Below are positions 16,725 through 25,796 of a DNA stretch of 64,000 bases, piece by piece. The stretch is taken from NCBI GenBank assembly GCA_964544605.1, contig CAZJBX010000008.1, positions 1 through 64,000 of the forward strand, in the 5' to 3' direction. Numbering within the stretch: position 1 is the stretch's first letter; each line of letters begins with the position of its first letter. A model generated the notes under the pieces. The model saw only the letters and a program-made list of their open reading frames with translations, did no database searches and was not told the DNA's origin. The translations under genes and the position numbers were made by a program. This DNA is from JAMIFN01 sp964544605 (lineage in GTDB: Bacteria > Pseudomonadota > Gammaproteobacteria > Burkholderiales > Burkholderiaceae_C).

Positions 16725-17099
16725 ATGAAAAAAGCATTCACCTTGGCGGCGCTGCTCAGCGCCTCTGGCTTGGCCTTGGCCCAAGCCGCCCCCGCCCCTG
16801 CGCCCGGCGCAGGCTCTATGTTCTCTAGCCTGATGTTCCCCATCGTGCTGTTTGGGGCCTTGTTCTTCATCATGATTTGGCCGCAAATGCGCCAGCAGAA
16901 AAAGGCCCAAAAAGAACGCGATGAAATGATGGCGGCTTTGGCCAAAGGCGATGAAATCGTCACCAACGGCGGCTTGCTGGGCAAAATCAGCAAACTCGGC
17001 GATACCACCGTCAGCGTGGACTTGGGCGGCGGCACAGAAGTGCAATTGCAACGCACGGCCATCCACCAAGTGCTGCCCAAAGGCAGCGTTAAGCTCTAA
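16725..17099 (+). CDS. yajC: Preprotein translocase subunit YajC
   Basis: A 124-aa accessory protein of the SecDF-YajC complex, which assists the SecYEG channel. A signal-like leader and Ala/Pro linker (about 1-30) precede one membrane helix (about 35-52), then WPQMRQQKKAQKERDEM and the cytoplasmic domain with KGDEIVTNGGLLGKI. The conserved GD(E/x)IVTxGG block is diagnostic. Start ATG 16725 is clear. It heads the yajC-secD-secF order seen in most Gram-negative bacteria; secD follows after 81 bases. Confidence 0.95.
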   Translation: MKKAFTLAALLSASGLALAQAAPAPAPGAGSMFSSLMFPIVLFGALFFIMIWPQMRQQKKAQKERDEMMAALAKGDEIVTNGGLLGKISKLGDTTVSVDLGGGTEVQLQRTAIHQVLPKGSVKL

Positions 17100-17180
17100 G
17101 CTTTTTCTTCCTGCCAAAACGGCCAGGGGCGCGCACAGCGCCCCGTTTGCGTCAGATTCCCTCTTGAGAGGCTCCCGCCT

Positions 17181-19121
17181 ATGAACCGCTACCCTTTGTG
17201 GAAATACCTTGTCATTGCTGCCATGTTTACATGGGCGGTGCTCTATACCTTGCCCAACTTCTTTGGTGAAGCGCCAGCGGTGCAAGTCTCCAGCGCCAAA
17301 ACCACGGTGAAGGTCACGGCAGAAACTGAAGATGCGGTGCGCACGGCCTTGAGCGCCGCCAGCATCCAGCCCGATGTGCTGCTGCGCGATGGCAATTCTG
17401 TACGCGCTCGCTTTGCCGATGTGGACGCGCAGGCCAAGGCCAGCGACATCATCAAGCAAGCCCTCAACCCCGACCCCGATGACGAGGGCTATACGGTGTC
17501 TTTGAATTTGGCACCGAAAACGCCCAAGTGGCTGATGAGCATCAACGCCCTGCCCATGTATTTGGGTCTGGACTTGCGCGGCGGCATCCACTTGATGATG
17601 CAGGTGGATGTGGAGGCAGCGCTGGCACAAAAGGCCGAGGCCCGTGTGGGCGAGATTCGCCGCTTTTTGCGCGATAAAAGCCTGCGAGCGGCCAGCGTCA
17701 GGCAAGACGGCCTGAGCATCAGCATGGGCTTTGCCGATGCCGAACGGGCGCAGCAGGCGCTCTCCGTCCTGAAAAGCCAATACCAAGATCAAAACTTCAC
17801 CCTGGGCACGGCCGAAGACGGCCAAGTGCTGGTGACAGGCAGTTACAAGCCCGAGACCGTGCTGGAAATCCAGCAAAACGCACTGAAACAAAACATCAAC
17901 ACCCTGCACAACCGTGTGAACGAACTCGGCGTGGCCGAGCCGGTGATTCAGCAACAAGGTGCGGATCGCATTGTGGTGCAGCTCGCTGGCGTGCAAGACA
18001 TGGCCCGTGTGCAGCAAATTATTGGCCGCATCGCCACTTTGCAAACCCGCATGGTCGATGAGTCCATTGAAGGCCGCGCCGCTGAAATGGGCCAAGGCTC
18101 GGTGCCGCTGGGTTCAGAGCGCTTTTTTGATGGCGACAAACGCGCCGTCATCGTCAAGCGCGATGTTGTTTTTACGGGCGACAACCTGACCGACGCCTGG
18201 GTTGATAAAGACAACAACGGCCAGCCTGCCGTGGGGGTTTCGCTGGACGGCGCAGGTGCTGCCGCCTTCCGCCAAGTCACGGGCGAGAACATTGGCAAAC
18301 GCATGGCGATTTTGTTGTTTGAAAAAGGCAAGGGCGAGGTCGTCACGGCCCCTGTGATTCAAGCGCGTTTGGGCGATCGCTTCATCATCTCTGGCCGCAT
18401 GAGTATGCAAGAGGCGGCAGACACCGCCCTGCTGCTGCGTGCGGGCTCTTTGGCCGCGCCGATGGAGATTGTGGAAGAACGCACCATTGGCCCCAGCTTG
18501 GGCGCACAAAATGTGCAAGCGGGTTTGCATAGCGTGCTTTGGGGCTTTGTGGTGGTGGTCATCTTCATGACGATTTACTACCACTTGTTCGGCTTTTTCT
18601 CCTCTATTGCGCTCAGCTTCAACTTGTTGATGCTGATTGCCGCCCTGTCCATGATTCAGGCCACTTTGACCCTACCCGGCATGGCCGCTATGGCCCTGAC
18701 TTTGGGTATGGCCATTGATGCCAATGTGCTGATTAACGAGCGGGTGCGCGAGGAATTGCGCCACGGCGCATCACCACAAAAAGCCATTTCTTTGGGCTTT
18801 GACAACGCTTGGGCGACGATTTTTGACTCCAATATCACTTCGCTGGTGGCCGCCGTGGCTCTGCTGGTGTTTGGCTCTGGCCCTGTGCGTGGCTTTGCCG
18901 TGGTACACACCATCGGCATTCTCACTTCCATCTTCTCGGCGGTGTTCTTTGCCCGTGGTTTGGTGAACTGGTGGTATGGCGGTAAGAAAAAGCTGGAGCG
19001 CCTCTCTGTAGGGGCCGTGTGGCGGCCCGAAGACAGCCCCGCCTTGCCTTATGGCGATGCCGACCTCAAGGGCGATACCGAGGGCAACGAGGCGGCAGCT
19101 CAGCCGACCCGCTTGGCCTGA
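17181..19121 (+). CDS. secD: Protein translocase subunit SecD
   Basis: A 646-aa inner-membrane RND-type protein that uses the proton gradient to drive late steps of Sec-dependent export. One N-terminal helix (about 10-28), a large periplasmic region beginning near LGLDLRGGIHLMMQV, then five helices from about residue 450 onward including the conserved TLPGMAAMALTLGMAIDANVLI segment (shown in part). It is longer than E. coli SecD by a few tens of residues, which is normal in betaproteobacteria. GAGAGG upstream of ATG. secF follows after 40 bases. Confidence 0.97.
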   Translation: MNRYPLWKYLVIAAMFTWAVLYTLPNFFGEAPAVQVSSAKTTVKVTAETEDAVRTALSAASIQPDVLLRDGNSVRARFADVDAQAKASDIIKQALNPDPDDEGYTVSLNLAPKTPKWLMSINALPMYLGLDLRGGIHLMMQVDVEAALAQKAEARVGEIRRFLRDKSLRAASVRQDGLSISMGFADAERAQQALSVLKSQYQDQNFTLGTAEDGQVLVTGSYKPETVLEIQQNALKQNINTLHNRVNELGVAEPVIQQQGADRIVVQLAGVQDMARVQQIIGRIATLQTRMVDESIEGRAAEMGQGSVPLGSERFFDGDKRAVIVKRDVVFTGDNLTDAWVDKDNNGQPAVGVSLDGAGAAAFRQVTGENIGKRMAILLFEKGKGEVVTAPVIQARLGDRFIISGRMSMQEAADTALLLRAGSLAAPMEIVEERTIGPSLGAQNVQAGLHSVLWGFVVVVIFMTIYYHLFGFFSSIALSFNLLMLIAALSMIQATLTLPGMAAMALTLGMAIDANVLINERVREELRHGASPQKAISLGFDNAWATIFDSNITSLVAAVALLVFGSGPVRGFAVVHTIGILTSIFSAVFFARGLVNWWYGGKKKLERLSVGAVWRPEDSPALPYGDADLKGDTEGNEAAAQPTRLA

Positions 19122-19161
19122 GCCGCCCCGGCAGCACAACTGAATTAAACGAGACGCGATC

Positions 19162-20181
19162 ATGGAACTTTTCCGCATCAAAAAAGACATTCCCTTCATG
19201 CGCCATGCGCTGGTGTTCAATGTCATCTCTTTTGCCACCTTCGCCTTGGCGGTGTTCTTTTTGATCACCCGTGGCTTGAATTTGTCGGTTGAGTTTACTG
19301 GCGGCACTTTGGTGGAAGTGGGCTACCCGCAAACCGCCCAAGTTGAGCAAATCCGCAAAACGGTGGATGGCCTGGGCTTTGGCGATGTGCAGGTGCAAAA
19401 TTTTGGCTCCAGCCGCGATGTGCTCATTCGCCTGCCTGTGCGCAAAGGCGCGAATGCCCAAGAGCAAACCAAAACTTTGTTTGCCGCCTTGTGTCAAGAC
19501 GCTCAAGGGCAAGTGCAAACCTTAGAGGCCGATGGCCGCAGCAGCATCGCTTGCTTGCAAGGTGAGCAGCGTGTGGTGGACTTGAAACGCAATGAATTTG
19601 TCGGCCCATCTGTGGGCAGCGAGCTCTACAGCAACGGCATCAAAGCACTGTTGTTTGTGGTGATTGGCATCATCATTTATTTGGCCTTCCGCTTTGAGTG
19701 GAAGTTTGCTGTCGCCGCCATCATTGCGAATATGCACGATGTCATCATCATTTTGGGCTTTTTCGCCTTCTTCCAGTGGGAGTTCTCGCTGGCGGTGCTG
19801 GCGGGCGTGTTGGCAGTGCTGGGTTACTCGGTGAACGAATCGGTGATTATTTTTGACCGTATCCGCGAGTCCTTCCGCAAATTCCGTGGCATGAGCACGG
19901 CGGAAATCATCAACCACGCCATCACGGTCAACATCAGCCGCACGGTAATTACCCACGGCTCAACGCAAATCATGGTGCTGTCGATGTTGTTCTTTGGTGG
20001 CCCATCTTTGCATTATTTCGCCATGGCCCTGACCATTGGTATTTTGTTCGGCATTTATTCGTCTATTTTTGTAGCGGCCTCTATCGTCATGTGGTTGGGT
20101 GCCAAGCGCGAAGACCTTGTGAAACAAAAACCACAAATTGAAGGCGAAGATGGCGAGCTTGTGGACGGTGCTGTGGTGTAA
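19162..20181 (+). CDS. secF: Protein translocase subunit SecF
   Basis: A 339-aa inner-membrane partner of SecD. The first helix is near 17-37, then VEFTGGTLVEV in the periplasmic head, and five C-terminal helices with VLGYSVNESVIIFDRIRE, the family signature containing the Asp/Arg needed for proton flow. It forms the SecDF complex with the gene upstream. The next gene (DUF1631) is 162 bases away, so secF probably ends the operon; I see no strong terminator hairpin in that gap. Confidence 0.97.
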   Translation: MELFRIKKDIPFMRHALVFNVISFATFALAVFFLITRGLNLSVEFTGGTLVEVGYPQTAQVEQIRKTVDGLGFGDVQVQNFGSSRDVLIRLPVRKGANAQEQTKTLFAALCQDAQGQVQTLEADGRSSIACLQGEQRVVDLKRNEFVGPSVGSELYSNGIKALLFVVIGIIIYLAFRFEWKFAVAAIIANMHDVIIILGFFAFFQWEFSLAVLAGVLAVLGYSVNESVIIFDRIRESFRKFRGMSTAEIINHAITVNISRTVITHGSTQIMVLSMLFFGGPSLHYFAMALTIGILFGIYSSIFVAASIVMWLGAKREDLVKQKPQIEGEDGELVDGAVV

Positions 20182-20343
20182 ATTGCTGAAAAGGGCACGC
20201 TGCCGAGCGCTTTTTGGGCGGACTTTTGCCTTGGCGCGGCTTTTGCGTATAAGCTAAGCTGATTCATCGTTTTTTATTGCGCCCAGGCATTGCTGCTGGG
20301 GCGTTTTTCCTGCCGCTGTCTTTTTGTGAATACCTCATCTGCC

Positions 20344-22869
20344 ATGCCAAACAAACACAAGGGCCTATCGGCCCAAGTGCGCAATTTGTTTGTGCAACGC
20401 GTTAAAACAGATTTGGAGCGCATTGCTGCCGATCTGGGGACACAGTTGTCGGCTTTGCTCGATGAAGCCTGCGATGCGCGTGAAATGCAAAAACGCCGTG
20501 ATGCTTGGGTGGCTTACCCCAACGCCCAAAGCCGTTGGGTGCAGCGCAGCTTGCGCATTTGGGTGGAAATGGCCAAGTCCGCTTTGCAGCAGCAAGCGGC
20601 TCTGGCCAAAGGCCAAAGCTTGAACACCAGCGCAGGCACGGGCAGTGGCTTGACCCTGATTGAAGAAGACACGGTTGAGGAAAAAATCTTGGCCTCACGC
20701 ATGGCCTTGCGCTTGCTCGATAAAGTCAGTTGGGAGCTCAATGATTTGACCGTGCGCATGAAGTCGCTGGAGCGCATTGAGGAGCTGAGCAAAAAAGATG
20801 TGCTGCGCCCTGAATCTTTGTGCCAATCTTTGATTGAGGCTTGGATTGAAGTGGGCATGGCACGAGAGGCTTGGGATTTGGTGCAAAAGCCTCTGCAGGA
20901 GGGGCTGCTTGAGTCCCTGCCCAGCGTTTACAAAGCCTGCAATGACTTGCTCATCAGCCACGGCGTGATGGAAGAAATCGACCTGCGCCATATGCTCAAA
21001 CGCACACCGGGCGGCAGCACTGGCGCTGGTTCCACCGCCACAGGCACTATGCCGATGGACGCTGGAGATGAGGCGGCGCAGCAAGCTGCTGACCAAGGCG
21101 GCTATTACGGTGGCGGCGGTGGTGCTTATCCTTCGGGGGGGCGGCCACAGCAAGGTGGCGGCCAGTATGCAGGCGGCTTGCAGCAAAATGGCGGGGCATA
21201 CCAGCACGGCGGTGGCGATGGGTCTGGCGCTGCGGATCGCATTTACCCCGATATGAGCGAAATGGTCATGCTTGACCCCAGTGCGCCGCCGATTGTGCCC
21301 CATGCGCCTTCGCGCCGTCATTTTGGTTTTAGCCTCGACAAAATCCGCCACCATGCCGAGCAGGTGTATGGCGGCATCAAGCGGGTCTTGAATCAAAAAG
21401 TGGGCCTGCCCGCTCTTTCTGTACCCGCTGTGCCCACACCGCAGTTGATGCAGGCGCTCATGCCTGTTTCTTCTGGCGATGAGGCGGCCCCAGCACCTGC
21501 GCCTGCCCAACAGCATTTGTTGCAGGCCGTGCCCTATGAAGAAGTGCCCGATGGCGGCTATATGCCCGTGCACATTCAGCGTGCCCAAGAGGTGCTGCGC
21601 GAGCACTCCAACAAGCTCAAGGACATGACCGATGAGGCCGCTGAAAAGGCCATCATTGAGCTGGTGGCGCTCATCTTCCAAAACATCTTGCACGAGGAGC
21701 GCATTGCTTCGGGCATTCGCATCTGGATTGCCCGCCTGCAAATGCCCGTGCTGCGCTTGGCCTTGGCCGAGCCCGTATTTTTTGAAAGCCTAGACCACCC
21801 TGCGCGCAAATTGATTGACCATTTGGGCGCTTGTGTGTTGGGCTTTTCAGGTGATCCCCCAACCGAAGCACTGGAGCGCGAAATCAAGCGCATGGTGCAA
21901 GTGATTGAGCAATACCCTGAAACGGGCAAGCGCGTATTTGAGATTGTGTACGAGGAGTTCCGCAAATTCCTTGCCGACTACCTGCCCAACCAAAGCGACG
22001 ATGTCACGCGCATGGTGTCTTTGGCCAGCCAGGTGGAAGAAAAAGAGGCCATGGTGGTGCAATACACCATTGAGCTGCGCGACCGCATTCAGCATTTGAG
22101 CCTGCGCGATGCCGTGCGGGATTTCCTCTACCAAGTGTGGCCTGAGGTATTGGCTGTCTCCAGCGTCAAGTTCGGCCCGCAATCCGACGAAACCCATCGC
22201 TACAAAAAACTGCCGCCGCAATTGATTTGGGCCTCAGCAGCCAAGCCCAATCGCGCCGAGCGCCAACGCGCCATTGCGGAAGTGCCTGGCATGTTGGATG
22301 TGATGCGCGAGGGCATGGCTTTGATTGCCATGAATGCAGAAGAACAAAAGCAGCAAGTGGCCGCCATCAATGCCGTGCTGACCGATGCCTTTATGTCGAA
22401 AACCGACCCCATCGACCAAGAGGCTTTGAGCCTGCTGACAGAGCGCTTGGCCGCCGTGGAGGACTATGTGTACGACGGCGATATGGGCGATTTTGAGCTG
22501 ACGGCAGACAACCTAGAGATGGTGCTGGGCTTTGATGTCTCTGGTATGCACATCATCAGCGGGGCTGAGCACGACACCCCCGACCCTGCTTTGCGCCAGT
22601 GGATGCAAACCTTGTTACTGGGCTCTTGGCATAGGCTGGATCACAACGGCCATATGGAGCGCGTGCAGTTTTGCTGGCGCTCGAATTTAGGGCAGTTGTA
22701 TTTGTTTGTCTCAGCCGATGGCAACACCTATCTGTTCCAGTGCAGCAGCTTGGCCGCATATTTGAAGGCCGCACTGCTGCTGCCTGCCGAAGAAGAAGCC
22801 CTGACCGTGTTGGCCACGCGCGAGGCTTTGGCCAAAATTCAGGCCAACCCCGAGCGCTTGGCGGCTTGA
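20344..22869 (+). CDS. DUF1631 family protein
   Basis: An 841-aa soluble protein of the DUF1631 family, found mainly in beta- and gammaproteobacteria. Visible parts are an N-terminal helical region (LSAQVRNLFVQRVKTDLERI, shown in part), a Gly/Gln-rich low-complexity linker at about 250-300, a second conserved helical block around 400-650, and a C-terminal half ending with a small beta-rich domain (about 750-841) that looks PilZ-like in size but whose RxxxR motif I did not find. No membrane segment. The start was taken at ATG 20344; the frame is open to 20290. Function is not established. Confidence 0.8.
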   Translation: MPNKHKGLSAQVRNLFVQRVKTDLERIAADLGTQLSALLDEACDAREMQKRRDAWVAYPNAQSRWVQRSLRIWVEMAKSALQQQAALAKGQSLNTSAGTGSGLTLIEEDTVEEKILASRMALRLLDKVSWELNDLTVRMKSLERIEELSKKDVLRPESLCQSLIEAWIEVGMAREAWDLVQKPLQEGLLESLPSVYKACNDLLISHGVMEEIDLRHMLKRTPGGSTGAGSTATGTMPMDAGDEAAQQAADQGGYYGGGGGAYPSGGRPQQGGGQYAGGLQQNGGAYQHGGGDGSGAADRIYPDMSEMVMLDPSAPPIVPHAPSRRHFGFSLDKIRHHAEQVYGGIKRVLNQKVGLPALSVPAVPTPQLMQALMPVSSGDEAAPAPAPAQQHLLQAVPYEEVPDGGYMPVHIQRAQEVLREHSNKLKDMTDEAAEKAIIELVALIFQNILHEERIASGIRIWIARLQMPVLRLALAEPVFFESLDHPARKLIDHLGACVLGFSGDPPTEALEREIKRMVQVIEQYPETGKRVFEIVYEEFRKFLADYLPNQSDDVTRMVSLASQVEEKEAMVVQYTIELRDRIQHLSLRDAVRDFLYQVWPEVLAVSSVKFGPQSDETHRYKKLPPQLIWASAAKPNRAERQRAIAEVPGMLDVMREGMALIAMNAEEQKQQVAAINAVLTDAFMSKTDPIDQEALSLLTERLAAVEDYVYDGDMGDFELTADNLEMVLGFDVSGMHIISGAEHDTPDPALRQWMQTLLLGSWHRLDHNGHMERVQFCWRSNLGQLYLFVSADGNTYLFQCSSLAAYLKAALLLPAEEEALTVLATREALAKIQANPERLAA

Positions 22870-22872
22870 GCC

Positions 22873-23505
22873 GTGCCTTTATCCAGCGCTGCCATCCCCA
22901 TTCTTTTCTCTGATGCTGCCCTTTTGGTGGTGGACAAGCCTGCGGGTTTGCTCTCAGTGCCGGGGCGTTTGCCTGAAAACAAAGACAGCTTGACCAGCCG
23001 TTTGCAGGCGCAAGACCCTGCGGCGCTGAATGTGCATCGCCTGGACCAAGTGACCAGCGGCCTCATGGTATTTGCCCGCAGCAAGGCGGCGCAGGCGCAC
23101 TTGAGCGCCCAGTTTGCCCAAAGAAAGGTGGGCAAGGTGTATGAGGCGGTGGTGGAAGGTTTGCTGGCCGACGATGCGGGCAGCGTGGATTTGCCCCTGA
23201 TTTGCGATTGGCCCAATCGCCCACGGCAGATGGTGGATATGGCGCAGGGCAAGGCGGCGCTGACGCATTGGCAGGTGTTGGCGCGCGATGTGGCGCTGGG
23301 CCAAACCCGCCTGTGTTTGCGGCCGATTACGGGGCGCTCGCACCAATTGCGGGTACACAGCATGGCGCTGGGCCACCCGATTGTGGGCGATGATTTTTAC
23401 GGTGCGCAGCCCGCTGCGCGGGTGCTGCTACACGCCACAGATTTAAGCCTGATTCACCCCGAGACGGGCCAGCCCATGGCCTGGCACAGCCCTGCCCCGT
23501 TTTAG
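22873..23505 (+). CDS. RluA-family pseudouridine synthase
   Basis: A 210-aa RNA pseudouridine synthase. The catalytic Asp58 lies in HRLDQVTSG, with VVDKPAGLLSVPG upstream and the C-terminal RPITGRSHQLRVH block. Its short length and lack of an S4 domain resemble RluA, which modifies 23S rRNA U746 and tRNA U32, but the exact target is an inference, so no symbol is given. The start is GTG, three bases after the DUF1631 stop, suggesting coupling. Its stop overlaps the convergent pgsA stop by four bases. Confidence 0.9.
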   Translation: MPLSSAAIPILFSDAALLVVDKPAGLLSVPGRLPENKDSLTSRLQAQDPAALNVHRLDQVTSGLMVFARSKAAQAHLSAQFAQRKVGKVYEAVVEGLLADDAGSVDLPLICDWPNRPRQMVDMAQGKAALTHWQVLARDVALGQTRLCLRPITGRSHQLRVHSMALGHPIVGDDFYGAQPAARVLLHATDLSLIHPETGQPMAWHSPAPF

Positions 23506-24065
23506 CTTTTTTGCAGGGCTTGGCGGGCTTTGAGCAAGTAATAAACCATAGACCAGATGGTGAGCACGGCGGCCACCCATGCCAATACCGTGCCGATGGG
23601 CATAACGGGGATGCCCCAGAGGTCTTGCTGGTAGAGCAAAAAACCAATGGCGATGAGCTGGATGGCGGTTTTCCATTTGCCGATTTTGGCCACTGCTACG
23701 CTGCCGCTGGCGCCGACTTTGGCCATCCATTCACGCAGGGCAGAAATGGTGATTTCGCGCCCGATGATGATGAGGGCGACCAGCATATCGATGCGGCCTA
23801 GCTTGAGCAAGACCACCATGCAGGCGGCCACCAAGAGCTTGTCAGCCAAGGTGTCGAGCCATGCGCCAAAGGTGGAAGTTTGCCCCCAGCGGCGGGCCAA
23901 ATAGCCATCAAACCAATCTGTGGCGGCCGATACCGTGAAAAACACCAAGGCCAAGATGTTGGCTTGCTGTGCGACCAACCAGCTCTCAGGCAGGTAATAC
24001 ACGCCCAAAATCAGTGGGATGAGAGCAATGCGCAGCCAAGTGAGGAGGGTGGGTAAATTGGGCAT
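23502..24065 (-). CDS. pgsA: Phosphatidylglycerophosphate synthase
   Basis: CDP-diacylglycerol:glycerol-3-phosphate 3-phosphatidyltransferase, an inner-membrane enzyme that makes the precursor of phosphatidylglycerol and cardiolipin. The 187-aa chain has the CDP-alcohol phosphotransferase motif complete: Asp50, Asp53-Gly54, Ala-Arg57-58, Gly67, Asp71 and Asp75. It begins MPNLPTLLTWLRI, as usual for PgsA. ATG 24065 was preferred over a TTG four codons earlier. About five hydrophobic helices. It lies 21 bases downstream of yaaA on the same strand. Confidence 0.95.
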   Translation of the reverse strand: MPNLPTLLTWLRIALIPLILGVYYLPESWLVAQQANILALVFFTVSAATDWFDGYLARRWGQTSTFGAWLDTLADKLLVAACMVVLLKLGRIDMLVALIIIGREITISALREWMAKVGASGSVAVAKIGKWKTAIQLIAIGFLLYQQDLWGIPVMPIGTVLAWVAAVLTIWSMVYYLLKARQALQKS

Positions 24066-24086
24066 GAAGTGAAGCAAACTTGGGGT

Positions 24087-24866
24087 TTAGAGTTGGCTGG
24101 TTTTTTGAAACACCAGTTTGTCGGTGCTTGAGCATTGTGGCGCATAAACATAGCCCTCGCTGGCAAAGGCTTGCAGGTCTGCGGGCTTTTCAGGGCGCTG
24201 CTCGGCGGCCCAGCGCGCCATCAGGCCACGGGCGCGTTTGGCGGCAAAGCTGATGACTTTGTATTGGCCGTTTTTCTCGTCCTCAAAGCGGCATTCCACC
24301 ACGGGCGCTTGCAAGGCTTTGCGGTCCACGGCTTTGAAGTATTCGGTGGAGGCCAGGTTGATGAGCACGCTTTGCCCTTGCTCGGCCATGAGGGTGTTGA
24401 GGTGCTCGGCAATTTGGCGGCCCCAGTATTGGTAGAGATTGGCCGCGCCCTGGATGCCAAAGCGCGTGCCCATCTCAAGGCGGTAGGCTTGCAGGGCGTC
24501 GAGCGGGCGCAGCACACCGTATAAGCCGCTGAGGATGCGCAGGTGTTGGTTGAGCCAGCCCAAATCCGCTTGGCTCAGGGTTTGGGCATCCAAGCCCTCG
24601 TACACATCGCCGTTGAAGGCGAGAGCGGCGGCCTTGACCATGTCGGGGGCGGGCTGCTCACGCCAGGCGGCAAAGCGCTCGGCGTTGAGCTGGGCGAGTT
24701 TGTCTGACAGGCTCATGAGCTGGCCGACCTCACTCACGCTGAGCTGCTTGAGCTCGGCCACCAGTGCGGCGGCCTCAGGCATAAAGTGCGGCTGGCTGCA
24801 CTGGATGTGGCTGGCTTGGGGCGTGGTGTAGTCCAGCGCTTTGGCGGGGGAAACAACAAATAACAT
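24087..24866 (-). CDS. yaaA: Peroxide stress protein YaaA
   Basis: A 259-aa DUF328/YaaA protein. In E. coli it lowers free iron during hydrogen-peroxide stress and binds DNA. It opens MLFVVSPAKALDY and contains the conserved LYGVLRPLDALQAYRLEMG (shown in part), NLASTEYFKAVD and the KRARGLMARW blocks. ATG 24866, with AAAGAG seven bases upstream, was chosen over an in-frame TTG at 24884. It follows rapZ by 36 bases and precedes pgsA, all minus strand. Confidence 0.95.
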   Translation of the reverse strand: MLFVVSPAKALDYTTPQASHIQCSQPHFMPEAAALVAELKQLSVSEVGQLMSLSDKLAQLNAERFAAWREQPAPDMVKAAALAFNGDVYEGLDAQTLSQADLGWLNQHLRILSGLYGVLRPLDALQAYRLEMGTRFGIQGAANLYQYWGRQIAEHLNTLMAEQGQSVLINLASTEYFKAVDRKALQAPVVECRFEDEKNGQYKVISFAAKRARGLMARWAAEQRPEKPADLQAFASEGYVYAPQCSSTDKLVFQKTSQL

Positions 24867-24902
24867 GGCGGCTCTTTGAAACAAAAAAACGGCAGGCGCG
24901 GC

Positions 24903-25796
24903 TTATTCGGCCAGTTCGCGGTGGCGCTTGGTCACGGCCCAGTTCTCGGCCAAGGCTTGGTAGATGCGCTCGACCAAATAAACCGAGCGGTGCTGGCCGC
25001 CCGTGCAACCGATGGCGATATTGACATAGCTGCGGTGCTCTTGCGCCATGGCGGGCAGCCATTTGTGTAAAAACTCCAGCACCATCTCTTCCATCTCGCG
25101 CACGCTGGGCTGCTGCGATAAAAAAGCCTGCACGGGCGCATCTTGCCCTGTCAGCACGCGCAGGCCGTCTTCATAAAAAGGGTTGGGCAGCATGCGGGCA
25201 TCCACCACAAAATTGGCATCCAGTGGCAGACCTTTTTTGAAGGCGAACGATTGCAAGACGACGCTGAGGTGGCTGTCTATGCTTTGGCCCACCAAGGTTT
25301 TGATGTGGGTGAGCAATTGCGCCGCACGCAAATGGCTGGTATCGACCAGTTGCACCTGGCTTTGCTCGCGGATGTCTTGCAGCAGCTCACGCTCTTGCGC
25401 GATGGCATTGGCCACGCCCATATCGCCGACAAAGCGGCTGTCGCCCGAAAGGGGGTGGCGGCGGCGGGTTTCAGAAAAGCGCAGCTTGAGCACCTCGTCG
25501 CTGGCATCCAGAAAAATTTGCTGCACTTGCACGCCTTGGGCTTGCAGTGCTTGCAATACACCACTGAGTTTGGGAAGTGAGCGCACGCTACGCGCATCAA
25601 TGGCGATGGCGATGCGCTGCACGCCGTGTTGGCCTTGCAGTTTGACAAACTCTTGCAACAGCTCAGGCGGCAGGTTATCAACGCAGAAAAAACCCGCGTC
25701 TTCAAGGCCGCGCAGGGCGACAGATTTGCCCGCGCCGGCCATGCCGGTGAGGATGACCACATGCGGGGCTGTGTGGCTAGGGGTGGGGGTGTTCAC
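24903..25796 (-). CDS. rapZ: RNase adapter protein RapZ
   Basis: A 297-aa nucleotide-binding protein (YhbJ/YvcJ family). In enterobacteria it guides RNase E to the sRNA GlmZ and so controls glucosamine-6-phosphate synthase; the role here is by homology. Walker A is GMAGAGKS near 18-25, followed by VDNLPPELL, a Walker B-like region and the conserved C-terminal IAIGCTGGQHRSVYLVERI (shown in part). The ATG overlaps the recN stop as ATGA, implying coupling to recN. Confidence 0.95.
   Translation of the reverse strand: MNTPTPSHTAPHVVILTGMAGAGKSVALRGLEDAGFFCVDNLPPELLQEFVKLQGQHGVQRIAIAIDARSVRSLPKLSGVLQALQAQGVQVQQIFLDASDEVLKLRFSETRRRHPLSGDSRFVGDMGVANAIAQERELLQDIREQSQVQLVDTSHLRAAQLLTHIKTLVGQSIDSHLSVVLQSFAFKKGLPLDANFVVDARMLPNPFYEDGLRVLTGQDAPVQAFLSQQPSVREMEEMVLEFLHKWLPAMAQEHRSYVNIAIGCTGGQHRSVYLVERIYQALAENWAVTKRHRELAE

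Noticed and set aside
16725..17099. YajC with a cleavable signal peptide as an oddity
   Set aside because: Signal-like leaders with an Ala/Pro linker before the membrane helix are usual in betaproteobacterial YajC.
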